Shown here piece after piece: positions 51,838 through 61,472 of a stretch of DNA of 64,000 nt. Each line of letters begins with the position of its first letter. The first letter of the stretch is position 1. The DNA lies in NCBI RefSeq assembly GCF_900104535.1, contig NZ_LT629710.1, positions 1,798,001 to 1,862,000 of the forward strand, given 5' to 3'. The position numbers and the translations under genes were made by a program. The notes beneath the pieces were generated by a model. The model was not told the DNA's origin. It searched no databases and saw nothing but the letters and a program-made list of their open reading frames with translations. The stretch is from Nakamurella panacisegetis. Its GTDB lineage: Bacteria > Actinomycetota > Actinomycetes > Mycobacteriales > Nakamurellaceae.

Positions 51838-52269
51838 TGGTCCGCACCACCACCGCACTACCAGGGTCGGGGACGAGATAGTCGGCCTCGAGAAGCGGGG
51901 GCTGGACCGGAGTGACTTTCTTCGCGGGGATCCTCCCGTCTGATCAGCGTGGCCAGCTGACTCCAGGACCGTCGATCCACCCGCCGGCACGTCAGTCAAC
52001 TGATGGATACGGCCGTCCTCCCGACCGGGGCGCCCTGAACTCATCGCGCACGCGAATCGCTCGCGGCCCATTCTCTACCCCGGGCGGCACGAAATCGTCG
52101 GACATCACTGCCAGGGCCAGACCGCTGCCCATCAGAGGCCGCCAACAGAGGCGCGTTGAGAGGCTCAAGGTACTTGAACAAACGGGACCGACCGCCAATC
52201 TCACTGGAGCCGTACTCGGGTGATCGACCGGTACTGGCTGGATCGGCCGACGGCTTCATTCCCGCCCGG
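51838..52269. other. convergent intergenic region
   Basis: The space lies between the NERD gene and the DUF5107 gene, which converge. Short frames are present but without family features. No strong hairpin was found. Confidence 0.5.
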
Positions 52270-55200
52270 CTAGGCCTCCGCGGCAATCGACCGGCTGAGT
52301 TCATGAGCGCGCAGGTCGGCGGGGTCCACCCGACTGAGCTCGGACAACGCTTCCTGTGCCTCAGCCGGCCGATCCATGAGGGCCGCCCATTGCGCGGCCA
52401 CCAAGAGCCCGTCACGACGCGCGTTCACGCCGGGCTTGGGTGGGAAGAGCAGCAGCTGCGGAAGTGACGTAGCGAAGTAGTCGGGTGTATCGATGAGATC
52501 CTCCTCAACCGCGCACCGCCGCCACGATTCAACGACGGCTTCGGCCCGAGTGTGCAGGTTGAGGCGCCGTAGTGCCGTTGTCGAGTAGAAGAAGCTGGTC
52601 GATCCACCCGGACCCTCGATCTCGGACGGGGCAAAGGCAGCCGCGCGGGACCACGCCGATCTGGCGCCGGCGATGTCGCCCGCCTGGAACGCGGCGTCGC
52701 CCAGCATCAGCTCCAGTTGCGACAGATCGTCGAGCGGGTGCCACGTCTCGGCGAGATTGAGCGGCGGGTGGAGAGCGGATTGCAGATGGGTGTCCGCCAC
52801 GTCCAGGTCGCCGACGGACAGGCAGTGGCGGGCGAGGTCGAAGTGGGCGGCCGCCCATACCTGGCATACCCGTCCCTCCCCGCCTTCCCATGGTTGAAAG
52901 ACTCTGGACCTGAACAGTTCGATCGCTGCGGCCGGACGACCATCGACGATCAACAGCTCGGCCAGAACCACCGTGAGGTCGTCCCGCTTTGCGACGATGT
53001 CAGGGCGTGATTCCAACCCCGACAGCCGCTGCGAAACCGATACCGCCTCGCGTGCGCACAGCTGGTCACGCTCGAACCACAGCCGCGCGTCATCAGGCGC
53101 CAGTCGTATCGCGCGGTCGTAGTGCCGCCGGGCCAGGTCGACGTCGTCCTGCACGGTGACGGCGGCTAGAGCCAGGCCACGCAGCACGACGACATCATCC
53201 GGAACCTGCTCGAGTGCGCGGTTCCACCACAGCACGGCCTCCGCGTGGCGGTCGTGCGCGTAGAGCCAGTGCCCGAGCAGAGCCGCAGCGCGACCGTCGT
53301 GCGGATCGCGGCCCACTTCTGATTGGAGCACCTGATAGTCCGCCAGCCTCCCGGGAAAGCAGAGCAGCGGATCAGCCTGTCCGGCTTCGAGCACGGCGTC
53401 CTCCGCCTCCGCGTCCCGGCCCAGCGTCCGCAACACGGAGGCACGGTGGAAGTGCAGCAGCGGCAGCGCATTACCCGCCCCGGTCCCCGCGCGGGGGAGA
53501 CGCACCGCCTGATCGAGCACGGACAGTGCCGACTCGGCGAACCCCGCGCCGACATAGTCGAGCGCGAGATCCAGAAACGCCTCGGCGTCACAGGTGAGCT
53601 CGAGGTCGGCGAGATGGCGTGCCCAGTTGTCCAACGGATCCAGGCTCAGCGTGGTGGCCAGCTGGCGATTCGCGTCTGCTCCGCGATCCAGCCGGCGTAG
53701 CACCAGCACCCGCAGATCCGCCGCCTGCAGGAATTCTGCTTCCGCCTTCAGGGCGCGGTCCAGATGGTCCAGAGCGTCGGCCCACCGGTGCCGCCGACTG
53801 TCAATCTGCGCCAATCCGTAATGGGCAGGGGCCCGCCAGCCGGCGATCCACGCTGCGGTGGAGAGGCTGTCGTAGGCGGCGTCCAGGTTGTCCTGGGCAA
53901 GTTGGACGATTCCCAGGAAGTAGTGGGCCGTCCCGTCCACCGGATTCGGATTGAGCTCGGTGAGCCGGGCGGTGGAGGTCAGCAGAAGCTTCTCGGCTTC
54001 CGCGAAACGTCCGGCCCGGTACAGACGATGGGCCATGGCCGTGTTCGTTCGGCTGTCGCCGGCGTCGATCGCCAGGGCCCGTCGCCAGTAGGGCTCGGGA
54101 GACCGGGTGGCGTGCCGGTACTGATCCAGATGAACCCCAGTGAGGTACAGCGCGTCAGCCGATTCAACCGTCGCGGGTGCGGGCGGCTCGGCGGCCGGCA
54201 TCGGTGGGCTGCTCGTGACCTGGGCCGCGCCGCGCAGGACCAGCAGCGTCTCCCCACCATCGGAAACCGTCACGGTCAACGCAGCCGCCGCCAGGTCGCC
54301 GTCGATCGGATACCGCCGGAGCGCGGGCGATCCCGGCTCGATGGACACCAGGTCGTCGGCCAGGATGCGTCCCGCCTGCTGGACGAGAATGCGACAAGCC
54401 AAACGTGGACGGGTGACGGCTATGGCGACGGCAACCTCCGCGCCCGATTCATCCCTGGCGACATCGAGGCGTCCCGCGGCCTCGACGGTGGCATCGGTGG
54501 CCGGGCCGATCCGATGGATCGGGTACCAGAATTGGCTGAAAGTCTTGGTTTCGCCCGGCGCCAAGAAGGAGAAGTCCGGTTGATTGTCGGTGTAGACGCC
54601 GGCCATCAACTCGATGTATGGACCATCCCCGTCCGTGAGATTGTGCTCCCACACTCGTCCGAACTCTGAGTTTCCCCACGTCCATTGCTTCTTCCCCGGT
54701 GAGACGTGGTGATCGGCCCAGTGCACGAAACCGAGGCCCTGACCGTGGTCGTATCCGCCGAAGAAGTCGCCACGACTGCCGACGCACATGTACGAGGTCG
54801 GCACCGGAATGTTGCGCCACCAGTCCAACCGATCGGCGTCCGGGTGGTCCGCGTCAACCCGATCCGGATAGTCGACTCCGTAGTACCGGCCGTCGGCACG
54901 TGGGAACGAGCTGACCGCACGTTTGGCGTGGTCGGCGACAGCGGTGACGTCGGACGGGAAGAACGATTGATAGTCGTCGTCCACCCGCACGGCTACGTTG
55001 GCCCACCAGAGAAACGTCTGCGGCAGAGTGGTGCGGTTGTACAACCGCACCACGACCTCGATGACGGCTCGGTCCGGGTACAGCCGGATTCCGTGCATCC
55101 CTTTCATCCGATTGAACGGATCGTGTTCGGAGCACCAGACGGTCACACTCCCGTCGGGGCGTCGTTCGATGTCCGTGTCAACCGGGAGGAAGGTGCCCGG

Positions 55201-55626
55201 GCGATGATGCTGGGGCCAGTTGAACTCGACTCCGCCGGAGATCCACGGCCCGGTGAGCCCGACCAGAGCCGGCTTGATGACATTGTTGCGGTAGAACAGA
55301 TCCCGTCCCGTGGTGCGATCGACCGCCACGTGGATGCGACCACCCAGCTCGGGCAGGATCGTCAACCTGATCCAGTCGTTCTGCACGTGGATGGCCTGCC
55401 ACTGCTGCGGATGCTTGACGGAGCCGACGCTGTCGTAGAACGGCAAGGGGTACACCCGCCCGGAAGACCCCTGGTACACACGCCGGTCCAGGAAGGCCGG
55501 GTACATGCTGGGCTCGTCGACCGGATAGGTGTCGATGCCTACCGGCTCCGACCAGGCGGCTACACCCAGACCCAGCTGATCGTCAGGTACCGGCGGCAAC
55601 GCGATCGAGGACTCGGAGACGGTCAC
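52270..55626 (-). CDS. DUF5107-TPR protein of a carbohydrate-utilisation locus
   Basis: 1118 aa from the GTG at 55626 (GTAGGTTCG upstream); the frame is open further, but the extension overlaps the AraC start region. Residues about 20-360 form the DUF5107 domain: LPFYDSVG, ILPELGGRIHVAVDRTTGRDLFYRNNVIKPALVGLTGPWISGGVEFNWPQHHRPGTF across several strands, and WANVAVRVDDDYQSFFPSDV. The rest (480-1118) is a long TPR superhelix (HYFLGIVQLAQDNLDAAY, LALAAVTVQDDVDLARRHYDRAIRLAPDD). DUF5107 proteins are cytoplasmic, galactose-mutarotase-like, and usually lie in sugar clusters. Divergent AraC, esterase, LacI and ABC genes here support this. Substrate unknown. Confidence 0.85.
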   Translation of the reverse strand: MTVSESSIALPPVPDDQLGLGVAAWSEPVGIDTYPVDEPSMYPAFLDRRVYQGSSGRVYPLPFYDSVGSVKHPQQWQAIHVQNDWIRLTILPELGGRIHVAVDRTTGRDLFYRNNVIKPALVGLTGPWISGGVEFNWPQHHRPGTFLPVDTDIERRPDGSVTVWCSEHDPFNRMKGMHGIRLYPDRAVIEVVVRLYNRTTLPQTFLWWANVAVRVDDDYQSFFPSDVTAVADHAKRAVSSFPRADGRYYGVDYPDRVDADHPDADRLDWWRNIPVPTSYMCVGSRGDFFGGYDHGQGLGFVHWADHHVSPGKKQWTWGNSEFGRVWEHNLTDGDGPYIELMAGVYTDNQPDFSFLAPGETKTFSQFWYPIHRIGPATDATVEAAGRLDVARDESGAEVAVAIAVTRPRLACRILVQQAGRILADDLVSIEPGSPALRRYPIDGDLAAAALTVTVSDGGETLLVLRGAAQVTSSPPMPAAEPPAPATVESADALYLTGVHLDQYRHATRSPEPYWRRALAIDAGDSRTNTAMAHRLYRAGRFAEAEKLLLTSTARLTELNPNPVDGTAHYFLGIVQLAQDNLDAAYDSLSTAAWIAGWRAPAHYGLAQIDSRRHRWADALDHLDRALKAEAEFLQAADLRVLVLRRLDRGADANRQLATTLSLDPLDNWARHLADLELTCDAEAFLDLALDYVGAGFAESALSVLDQAVRLPRAGTGAGNALPLLHFHRASVLRTLGRDAEAEDAVLEAGQADPLLCFPGRLADYQVLQSEVGRDPHDGRAAALLGHWLYAHDRHAEAVLWWNRALEQVPDDVVVLRGLALAAVTVQDDVDLARRHYDRAIRLAPDDARLWFERDQLCAREAVSVSQRLSGLESRPDIVAKRDDLTVVLAELLIVDGRPAAAIELFRSRVFQPWEGGEGRVCQVWAAAHFDLARHCLSVGDLDVADTHLQSALHPPLNLAETWHPLDDLSQLELMLGDAAFQAGDIAGARSAWSRAAAFAPSEIEGPGGSTSFFYSTTALRRLNLHTRAEAVVESWRRCAVEEDLIDTPDYFATSLPQLLLFPPKPGVNARRDGLLVAAQWAALMDRPAEAQEALSELSRVDPADLRAHELSRSIAAEA

Positions 55627-55719
55627 GATGACGAACCTACGTCGACCGGCGGGTGCGGCGGAATGGCGCAAACCACGGAAGACCTGGACGAAACGACTGA
55701 CAGCTGGCACCATCCACTC

Positions 55720-56586
55720 ATGTCACGGGCTGAAGGATTCGTCGGCCAGAGGCTTCAAGTCCTGCCGTATACGGTGCAGCGGGCCGCGTTGCGTCGCCCC
55801 GGGACCCGACAGCTACTGGTCACCGCCTGCGGGGTGTACCCACGGGCGGCCGGACATGGATTTACTCGGGACGCAGGGACGCCCGAGACCGTGTTGTTGA
55901 TCTGTTCGGCCGGTCGGGGGTGGGTCTCGGCCGGCGGCGACCTGTCACCGATCTCCAGCGGCCAGGCGGTGCTGCTGCCGCCCGGCCCGCCCCACGCCTA
56001 CGGCGCGGACCCGACCGATCCCTGGACGATTTGGTGGCTGCACCTTGCGGGGTCCGCCGTGCCGGATCTGCTTGCCGCTGCCCGTGTATCGACCGCTGCC
56101 CGCGTGCTGATGGTCGGCGACATCCGGCAAACGGTCGGTCTGATCGACACCATCATCGATCGAACGGAACGTGACAGTACTGAGCACAGCCTGCTCGGGG
56201 CAGCCGGGGCGGCCTGGCACGTCGTCGCCCTGCTGGCCGCCGACCACGGGCGCCAATCGGTCAAGGACTCACCGATCGAGGCCGCGGTGACCTACTTGCG
56301 CGACCACGTCGCGGCATCCGTCTCCGTCGCTGCATTGGCCCGCCGTGCCGGTCTGAGTCCTTCGCACTTCGCAGCCCGGTTCCGACAGGAAGTGGGCACC
56401 ACGGTCGGTGCCTTCCGCACCGACCTGAGAATGGCCGCGGCCCGGCACCTGCTGGACACGACGACCACGCCCGTGGCCGACATCGCCGCAGCTGTCGGCT
56501 ATCCCGACGCCTTCTATTTCTCGCGACGCTTCCGCGCTGTGCACGGCTGCACCGCCACCGCCTACCGACAGCAGTCCAAGGGCTGA
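55720..56586 (+). CDS. AraC-family regulator
   Basis: 288 aa from ATG 55720 (ATG 55663 in frame is an alternative). N-terminal cupin sensor at about 10-140 (LLVTACGVYPRAAGHGFTR, VLLPPGPPHAYGADPTDPWTIWWLHLAG). The C-terminal two HTHs (about 190-288): VAALARRAGLSPSHFAARFRQEVG, DIAAAVGYPDAFYFSRRFRAVHG. This is the carbohydrate-responsive type, divergent from the DUF5107-TPR gene 93 bp away, which it probably activates in response to the sugar. Confidence 0.88.
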   Translation: MSRAEGFVGQRLQVLPYTVQRAALRRPGTRQLLVTACGVYPRAAGHGFTRDAGTPETVLLICSAGRGWVSAGGDLSPISSGQAVLLPPGPPHAYGADPTDPWTIWWLHLAGSAVPDLLAAARVSTAARVLMVGDIRQTVGLIDTIIDRTERDSTEHSLLGAAGAAWHVVALLAADHGRQSVKDSPIEAAVTYLRDHVAASVSVAALARRAGLSPSHFAARFRQEVGTTVGAFRTDLRMAAARHLLDTTTTPVADIAAAVGYPDAFYFSRRFRAVHGCTATAYRQQSKG

Positions 56587-56759
56587 GAAACCCAACTGGC
56601 GCTGCGACGCCGCGCACCGGGCACCGGATGACCGGACCAGCCCGTCGACAGCACCGGATCGGTGTGATTTGCTGTCAACCTTCCGGCTCGACGCAAGATT
56701 CCTTCCGGCGTCGGCCGATGTTTCCCGAGGCCACCAGCGCCACTCCCGGAGGTTCTGCC

Positions 56760-57722
56760 ATGACATCTCGACACCTCGTCGATCCGCAGCTCACGGACGT
56801 CCTCGACGCGTGGCCGCCGCTGGCCCTGACCAACGAGTCGCTGCCGTCGATCCGCGAACAGAATCGGCTGGAGATGATCAGCACCCGGCCGGTCGATCCA
56901 CCCTTCCCGGATGTGACGCTGGCCGAGCACTTCATCGACGGGCCGGCCGGAGCCGGGGCGTTGCGCATCCTGGTCATCAGCCCGCGCCTGCAGGCCACGG
57001 CCGCGCCGGGCCTGCTCTGGGTGCACGGCGGCGGGTATGTCATGGGCAGTGCCGATCAGGACTCGCTACAGGTCCAGCGTCTGGTGAGTGCGGTCGGCTG
57101 TGTCGCCGCGGTGGTCGACTACCGGCTCGCCCCGGAAACCCCACATCCCGGACCCATCGAGGACTGTCTGGCGGCGCTGCGGTGGCTGCACGACGCGGCA
57201 AGCACGATCGGAGTCGATGCGTCCCGGATCGGTGTGGCCGGCGAGAGCGCCGGAGGGGGACTGGCGGCGGCGCTGTGCCTGCTGAACCGGGATCTTCAGG
57301 CGGTGCCCGTGATCCTGCAGTTGTTGATCTACCCGATGCTGGACGACCGTACGGTGACCCATCCGGACCCCCACCCGTATACCGGTGAATTCGTCTGGAA
57401 TGCGGACTCCAACCGGTTCGGCTGGGCCGCTCTGCTCGGCGAAGAGCCTGGCGGCCAAGACATCTCCCCGTACGCGGCGCCGGCGAGGGCGACGGATCTC
57501 AGCGGTCTCCCCCCCACGTACCTGGATGTCGGCACGCTGGACCTGTTCTTCGAGGAGGACGTGGACTACGCGCGACGCCTGGTCCGGGCGGGTGTCCCGA
57601 CCGAATTGCACGTCTACCCGGGCGCCTTCCATGGATACCCCCGGGCGGAGACGTCCGCGGCCGCGATCGCCCACCAAGCAGCCGTCGAGGCAGCCCTGCG
57701 CCGGGGCCTGTCGGTCGGCTGA
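56760..57722 (+). CDS. alpha/beta hydrolase, HSL-type esterase
   Basis: 320 aa from ATG 56760 (GGAGG 7 nt upstream). HGGGYVMGS (89-97) forms the HSL oxyanion hole, GESAGGG (161-167) has nucleophile Ser163, and GTLDLFFEEDVDYA and HVYPGAFHGYP supply Asp and His. It is a family IV carboxylesterase, probably cytoplasmic since no signal peptide is seen. In the sugar locus it may remove acyl groups from the incoming carbohydrate (inference). Confidence 0.9.
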   Translation: MTSRHLVDPQLTDVLDAWPPLALTNESLPSIREQNRLEMISTRPVDPPFPDVTLAEHFIDGPAGAGALRILVISPRLQATAAPGLLWVHGGGYVMGSADQDSLQVQRLVSAVGCVAAVVDYRLAPETPHPGPIEDCLAALRWLHDAASTIGVDASRIGVAGESAGGGLAAALCLLNRDLQAVPVILQLLIYPMLDDRTVTHPDPHPYTGEFVWNADSNRFGWAALLGEEPGGQDISPYAAPARATDLSGLPPTYLDVGTLDLFFEEDVDYARRLVRAGVPTELHVYPGAFHGYPRAETSAAAIAHQAAVEAALRRGLSVG

Positions 57723-57843
57723 GGATATCGTCGACCTATGCGCAGGCAACCATGACGAAAGGAGCGCCGATGGTGGTCCTGGTCGGTCCCTCAGACATGG
57801 CGATCCTGCGTTCGACAACACGCTCACCGGTCGGCCGACCGAG

Positions 57844-58920
57844 GTGAGTGGCTCGTCGCCTCGCCCACCGCAGAGCACCATCAAGGATGTCGCGGCGAGG
57901 GCACACGTCAGCGTCGGCACCGTCAGCAATGTGCTGAACCGGCCGGAGACCGTGTCTCCGGGCACCCGCCAACAGGTGCTGGATGCCATGAAGGCCCTCG
58001 GCTTCGTTCGGCATGCCGGGGCCGCGATGCTCCGGCGCAGCCACCGCACCTCGATGGTCGGTGTGATCGTGTTGAACGCGGCCAGCCCGTTCTTCGCCGA
58101 GGTCGCTGCCGGCGCCGAAGACGTTGCCCGGGAGGATGATCGGCTCGTCGTCATCTGCAGTTCGGCGGGTGACCGCGAGCGTGAAGGGCGCTACTTCGTT
58201 GCACTCGAGGCGCAGCGGGTGGCCGGGATCATCGTCTCGCCGGTGGGCCTGCGTGTGCCCGAGGTGACGAGTCTGCGGGCCAGGGGCGTCGCGGTTGTCT
58301 TGCTGGAACGGCAACATCCCGACTTCTGCTCCGTAGAAGTCAACGGCCGCGGCGGAGCCGAACAGGCCGTCGGTCACCTGATCGGGCTCGGACACCGCGA
58401 GATCGCCTACGTCAGCCCCCCGCTGGACATTCCGCAGTACCGACAGCGGTGGGAAGGTGCCGAGGCGGCCGCAGCCGGCCATGCCTTGGTGCACCTGGTC
58501 CGGACCGAGGTTGGGCCGCTGGGCGGGACCGAGGCGGGCAGCGCAGCGGCGGCAGACCTGTTGACCCGCCACCCGGAGATCACCGGCTTCTTCTGTGCCA
58601 ACGACCTGGTGGCTCTGGGACTGATGTCCGGCCTGGCCCGGATGGGTTACCGCATTCCCGAGGACGTCTCCGTCGTCGGTTTCGACGACGTCGAGGGCGC
58701 CCGGTTCGGAGTCGTGCCGCTGACCACCGTCCGCCAGCCGGCCCGCGAACTCGGCCGGAGGGCAACCGAACTGATGTTGGCCGAGGCCGCTGCGGGCCCA
58801 GATCATCACCACGAGCACGTCGTCTTCGATGCCGAACTGGTCATCCGCGAATCCACAGGTGCTCCGCGCACCGGCGGACGGCCGCACTCCACTCCTCCGG
58901 ATCTCACTTCACATTTGTGA
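57844..58920 (+). CDS. LacI-family repressor
   Basis: 358 aa from the GTG at 57844; the frame extends upstream but overlaps the esterase gene. HTH at about 12-60: STIKDVAARAHVSVGTVSNVLNRPETVSPGTRQQVLDAM. A hinge with SHRTSMVGVIVLNAASPFFAEV leads to the periplasmic-binding-like core (GHREIAYVSPPLDIPQYRQRW, FFCANDLVALGLMSGL, SVVGFDDVEGA). It stands upstream of the ABC operon, whose promoter carries a TGAAcCGaTTCA operator. The likely inducer is the transported sugar or a derivative. Confidence 0.9.
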   Translation: MSGSSPRPPQSTIKDVAARAHVSVGTVSNVLNRPETVSPGTRQQVLDAMKALGFVRHAGAAMLRRSHRTSMVGVIVLNAASPFFAEVAAGAEDVAREDDRLVVICSSAGDREREGRYFVALEAQRVAGIIVSPVGLRVPEVTSLRARGVAVVLLERQHPDFCSVEVNGRGGAEQAVGHLIGLGHREIAYVSPPLDIPQYRQRWEGAEAAAAGHALVHLVRTEVGPLGGTEAGSAAAADLLTRHPEITGFFCANDLVALGLMSGLARMGYRIPEDVSVVGFDDVEGARFGVVPLTTVRQPARELGRRATELMLAEAAAGPDHHHEHVVFDAELVIRESTGAPRTGGRPHSTPPDLTSHL

Positions 58921-59170
58921 ATCGCGTTCTGGCGCTGTCACGGACCTACCTGGGGGATGCCGTTGTGATGGCGAGGCCAGCGCGCCAGGATCGTGTCGGC
59001 GGGCAAGGGGCTCGGCCGGCCTGCGCGACATGAAGAAGCCACGGTGAACCACCTGCGCCACAACGGTAATGCCGGAAGCCGCGGCAACGGTTGGCCGGTG
59101 ATGCGCAGCGGTCAGCCAGCATCTCGGTGCACCGAAGACCGTCATTTCCGGGATTTCTTCGCTGTGACCC

Positions 59171-59223
59171 TTGACACCAATCGGCTGCCGCTCCTATGGT
59201 TCCTCTAGCTCTGAACCGATTCA
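59171..59223 (+). promoter_or_regulatory. ABC-operon promoter with LacI operator
   Basis: TTGACA (59171-59176), an 18-nt spacer and TATGGT (59195-59200) form a good promoter. TGAACCGATTCA (59212-59223), a LacI-type operator with the central CG and one arm mismatch, lies just after the predicted start, 98 bp before the ATPase ATG. The 250 bp before the promoter (58921-59170) show no gene. Confidence 0.75.
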
Positions 59224-59320
59224 AAGCGTCACGGCAGTGTGATCTTCCGATCTGTTGCTCGGCGTGCGGCCAACCGGACGTTCCGAAGGTTTCGAACCAG
59301 CCCAGCTAGCTAGGAGCGGC

Positions 59321-60184
59321 ATGTCCCTCGAACCAGCGTTGCAGCCGGAGCCCGGCACCAGCGATCGGCTCTGTCCCCCTGAGCCCACGATGGTGGCCAC
59401 GCACATCACCAAGCGATTCGGTGCTGTGGTTGCGCTGGCGGATGCCTCGATCCAGATCGGCAACGGTGAGGTCCTCGGGCTCGTCGGCGACAACGGAGCC
59501 GGCAAATCGACCCTGTTGAAGATTCTTTCGGGTGCGATTGCTCCGGACTCCGGCACGATCACACTGGAGGGTAGCGAGATACAGCTCCGGCGGCCGAGCG
59601 ACGCTTTGCACCACGGAATCGAAACCGTCTACCAGGATCTCGCCCTCGTCGACACCATGAGCGCGGTGCAGAACATCTTCCTCGGCCGGGAGGAGCTGTC
59701 CGGCCGTCGCGGGCTGCGGGCTCTGAACCTGGTGGGGGACAGGTCCATGCGCAAACAGGCGCGTCAGGTACTGAACGAGCTCGGTGTCAAGGTGCCGTCG
59801 GTCAATGTCGGCGTCAAGGGCATGTCGGGTGGGCAGCGGCAATGCCTCGCGATCGCCCGGGCGGTGCTCTGGGGTCGCAAGATCGTCATCCTGGACGAAC
59901 CGACCGCGGCCCTGGGCGTACGGGAATCGGGACAGGTCCTCGACCTGATCACCAAGATGCGCGGTCGGGGCGTCGGGGTAATCGTGGTCAGCCACAACAT
60001 GCAGCAACTGATGCAGGTGGCGGACCGGGTCACCGTGATGCGCCTGGGTCGGTCGATCGCCACTCGAACAGTCTCCGACACCTCCGCCCAGGAGATCGTC
60101 GGTCTCATCACGGGAGCCGTCCCCCCGGACGAGCACGCCGATCAGCATGCCACCGCCTCGGTTGTCGGGACCCCCGGCAGCTAG
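59321..60184 (+). CDS. sugar ABC transporter ATPase (single domain, RbsA/FrcA-like)
   Basis: 287 aa from ATG 59321 (TAGGAGCG upstream). Walker A GDNGAGKST (56-64), Q-loop VYQDLALVD, signature MSGGQRQ (168-174), Walker B KIVILDEPTAA, switch VVSHNM. Closest to the N-terminal half of RbsA-type CUT2 ATPases, but only one ATPase domain is present, as in FrcA. It energises the two permeases downstream. First gene of the LacI-controlled operon. Confidence 0.92.
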   Translation: MSLEPALQPEPGTSDRLCPPEPTMVATHITKRFGAVVALADASIQIGNGEVLGLVGDNGAGKSTLLKILSGAIAPDSGTITLEGSEIQLRRPSDALHHGIETVYQDLALVDTMSAVQNIFLGREELSGRRGLRALNLVGDRSMRKQARQVLNELGVKVPSVNVGVKGMSGGQRQCLAIARAVLWGRKIVILDEPTAALGVRESGQVLDLITKMRGRGVGVIVVSHNMQQLMQVADRVTVMRLGRSIATRTVSDTSAQEIVGLITGAVPPDEHADQHATASVVGTPGS

Positions 60185-60248
60185 CAATTCAGCGGTTCGC
60201 ACCATCCACTCCATTGCCATTCAACGATGAAAGGTCCGACGCCAAAAC

Positions 60249-61472
60249 ATGCGCACCTCAAGAACTCTCCCCATCCGGCTGGGTCGCCGCGGCGTCATTG
60301 CAGTCGGCGCAGCCGCCGTTCTCGTCTGTGCCGCCTGCAGTTCGGCATCCACCGCCACGTCGGCACCCAGTTCGACCGCCTCGACGAGCGCTGCCGCAGC
60401 TGCGGCGCCGGCGCCGGCGCCGGCACCCGCCTCCGGCCAGTCGTCCGCTGCCGGATCGGCCTCCGCCGGGGCGGCCGGCGGTTCGAGCGCCGCCGCCGCC
60501 GGAAAGAAGCTCAAGATCGGCATCGCCGTGGGCGGTCAACCGGCAGACTGGCAACCGGCCCAGGGCCAGGTGGCGCAAGCGCTGGCCAAGGCGCGGGGGT
60601 GGGACAGCGTGCTGCTGAGCAACAACAACGACGGGCCGACGGCCTTGAAGAACGCCACCACCTTCATCAACGACAAGGTGGACGCCGTTCTCGAGTTCAA
60701 CGGGCAACCGGGCACGAATCCGGTCATGGCAGCAAAGCTCTCGGCCGCCAAGATCCCGGTCATCACCTACGACATCGCCCAGCCCGGATGGTATTTCGTC
60801 GGAGTCGACAACGCGAAGGCCGGCGACCAAGCCGGTCAGGCGCTCGGTGCGATGGCCAAAACGAAATGGAACTGCCAGGTTGATCTCGTGCTGTCCGCCG
60901 AAGGCGCCGCGGCCGGACCGGTCAACACGGCTCGGACCGGCGGCGCCCGGGACGGACTGAAGAAGATCTGTCCGGACATTCCGGCCGCCAACTACGTGTC
61001 GTACGAAAGTGGCGGCGCGATTGCGACTTCCACTCCGGCGGCGCGCGATGCCCTCTCGGCGCACCCCAACGCCAAGAAGATCCTGGTCGTCGGAATCAAC
61101 GACTTCGGGGTTGTCGGCGCGCTCCAGGCGGCCGAACAATTGGGCCGAGCCGACAACATCATGGGTTGGGGCCAGGACGGGAGTGCCATCAGCGGCAGCA
61201 GTGTCGACCCGCACCTGATGGGCAGCGTCGAGTACTTCCTGGAGGGGTACCCGGTCTACGCCTTCCAGCAGATCCTGGACAAGATCTCCGCCGGTCAGAC
61301 GCCGGCCATGGCTGACTCCGGCACCAAGCCGGCGGCTCTGGTCCAGCCGTGCCCGGTGACTGCCGAGCAGGCGAAGTCGGTCCCGTCGCTCGCCGATCGG
61401 GTCACCAAGGTGCTGGCCTCGGGCGGTGCCCAGACCGAGTACGAGATGTTCTGCCCGAAGTCAGCTGGATGA
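60249..61472 (+). CDS. sugar ABC transporter substrate-binding lipoprotein
   Basis: 407 aa. The lipobox is VLVCAAC (Cys at about 30), followed by a Ser/Ala/Pro linker to about residue 78. Then comes a Peripla_BP_4 (CUT2) fold: KLKIGIAVGGQPADWQPAQ, NDKVDAVLEFNGQPGTNPVM, KIPVITYDIAQPGWYFVGVDN, ILVVGINDFGVVGALQAAEQ, QDGSAISGSSVDPHLMGSVEYF. It should capture a sugar or cyclitol outside the cell. Its stop overlaps the first permease start (ATGA). Confidence 0.9.
   Translation: MRTSRTLPIRLGRRGVIAVGAAAVLVCAACSSASTATSAPSSTASTSAAAAAAPAPAPAPASGQSSAAGSASAGAAGGSSAAAAGKKLKIGIAVGGQPADWQPAQGQVAQALAKARGWDSVLLSNNNDGPTALKNATTFINDKVDAVLEFNGQPGTNPVMAAKLSAAKIPVITYDIAQPGWYFVGVDNAKAGDQAGQALGAMAKTKWNCQVDLVLSAEGAAAGPVNTARTGGARDGLKKICPDIPAANYVSYESGGAIATSTPAARDALSAHPNAKKILVVGINDFGVVGALQAAEQLGRADNIMGWGQDGSAISGSSVDPHLMGSVEYFLEGYPVYAFQQILDKISAGQTPAMADSGTKPAALVQPCPVTAEQAKSVPSLADRVTKVLASGGAQTEYEMFCPKSAG

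Noticed and set aside
54706-55719. Long N-terminal extension of the AraC frame
   Set aside because: It lies antisense to the DUF5107-TPR gene, whereas AraC proteins of this type are about 290 aa, which matches the 55720 start.
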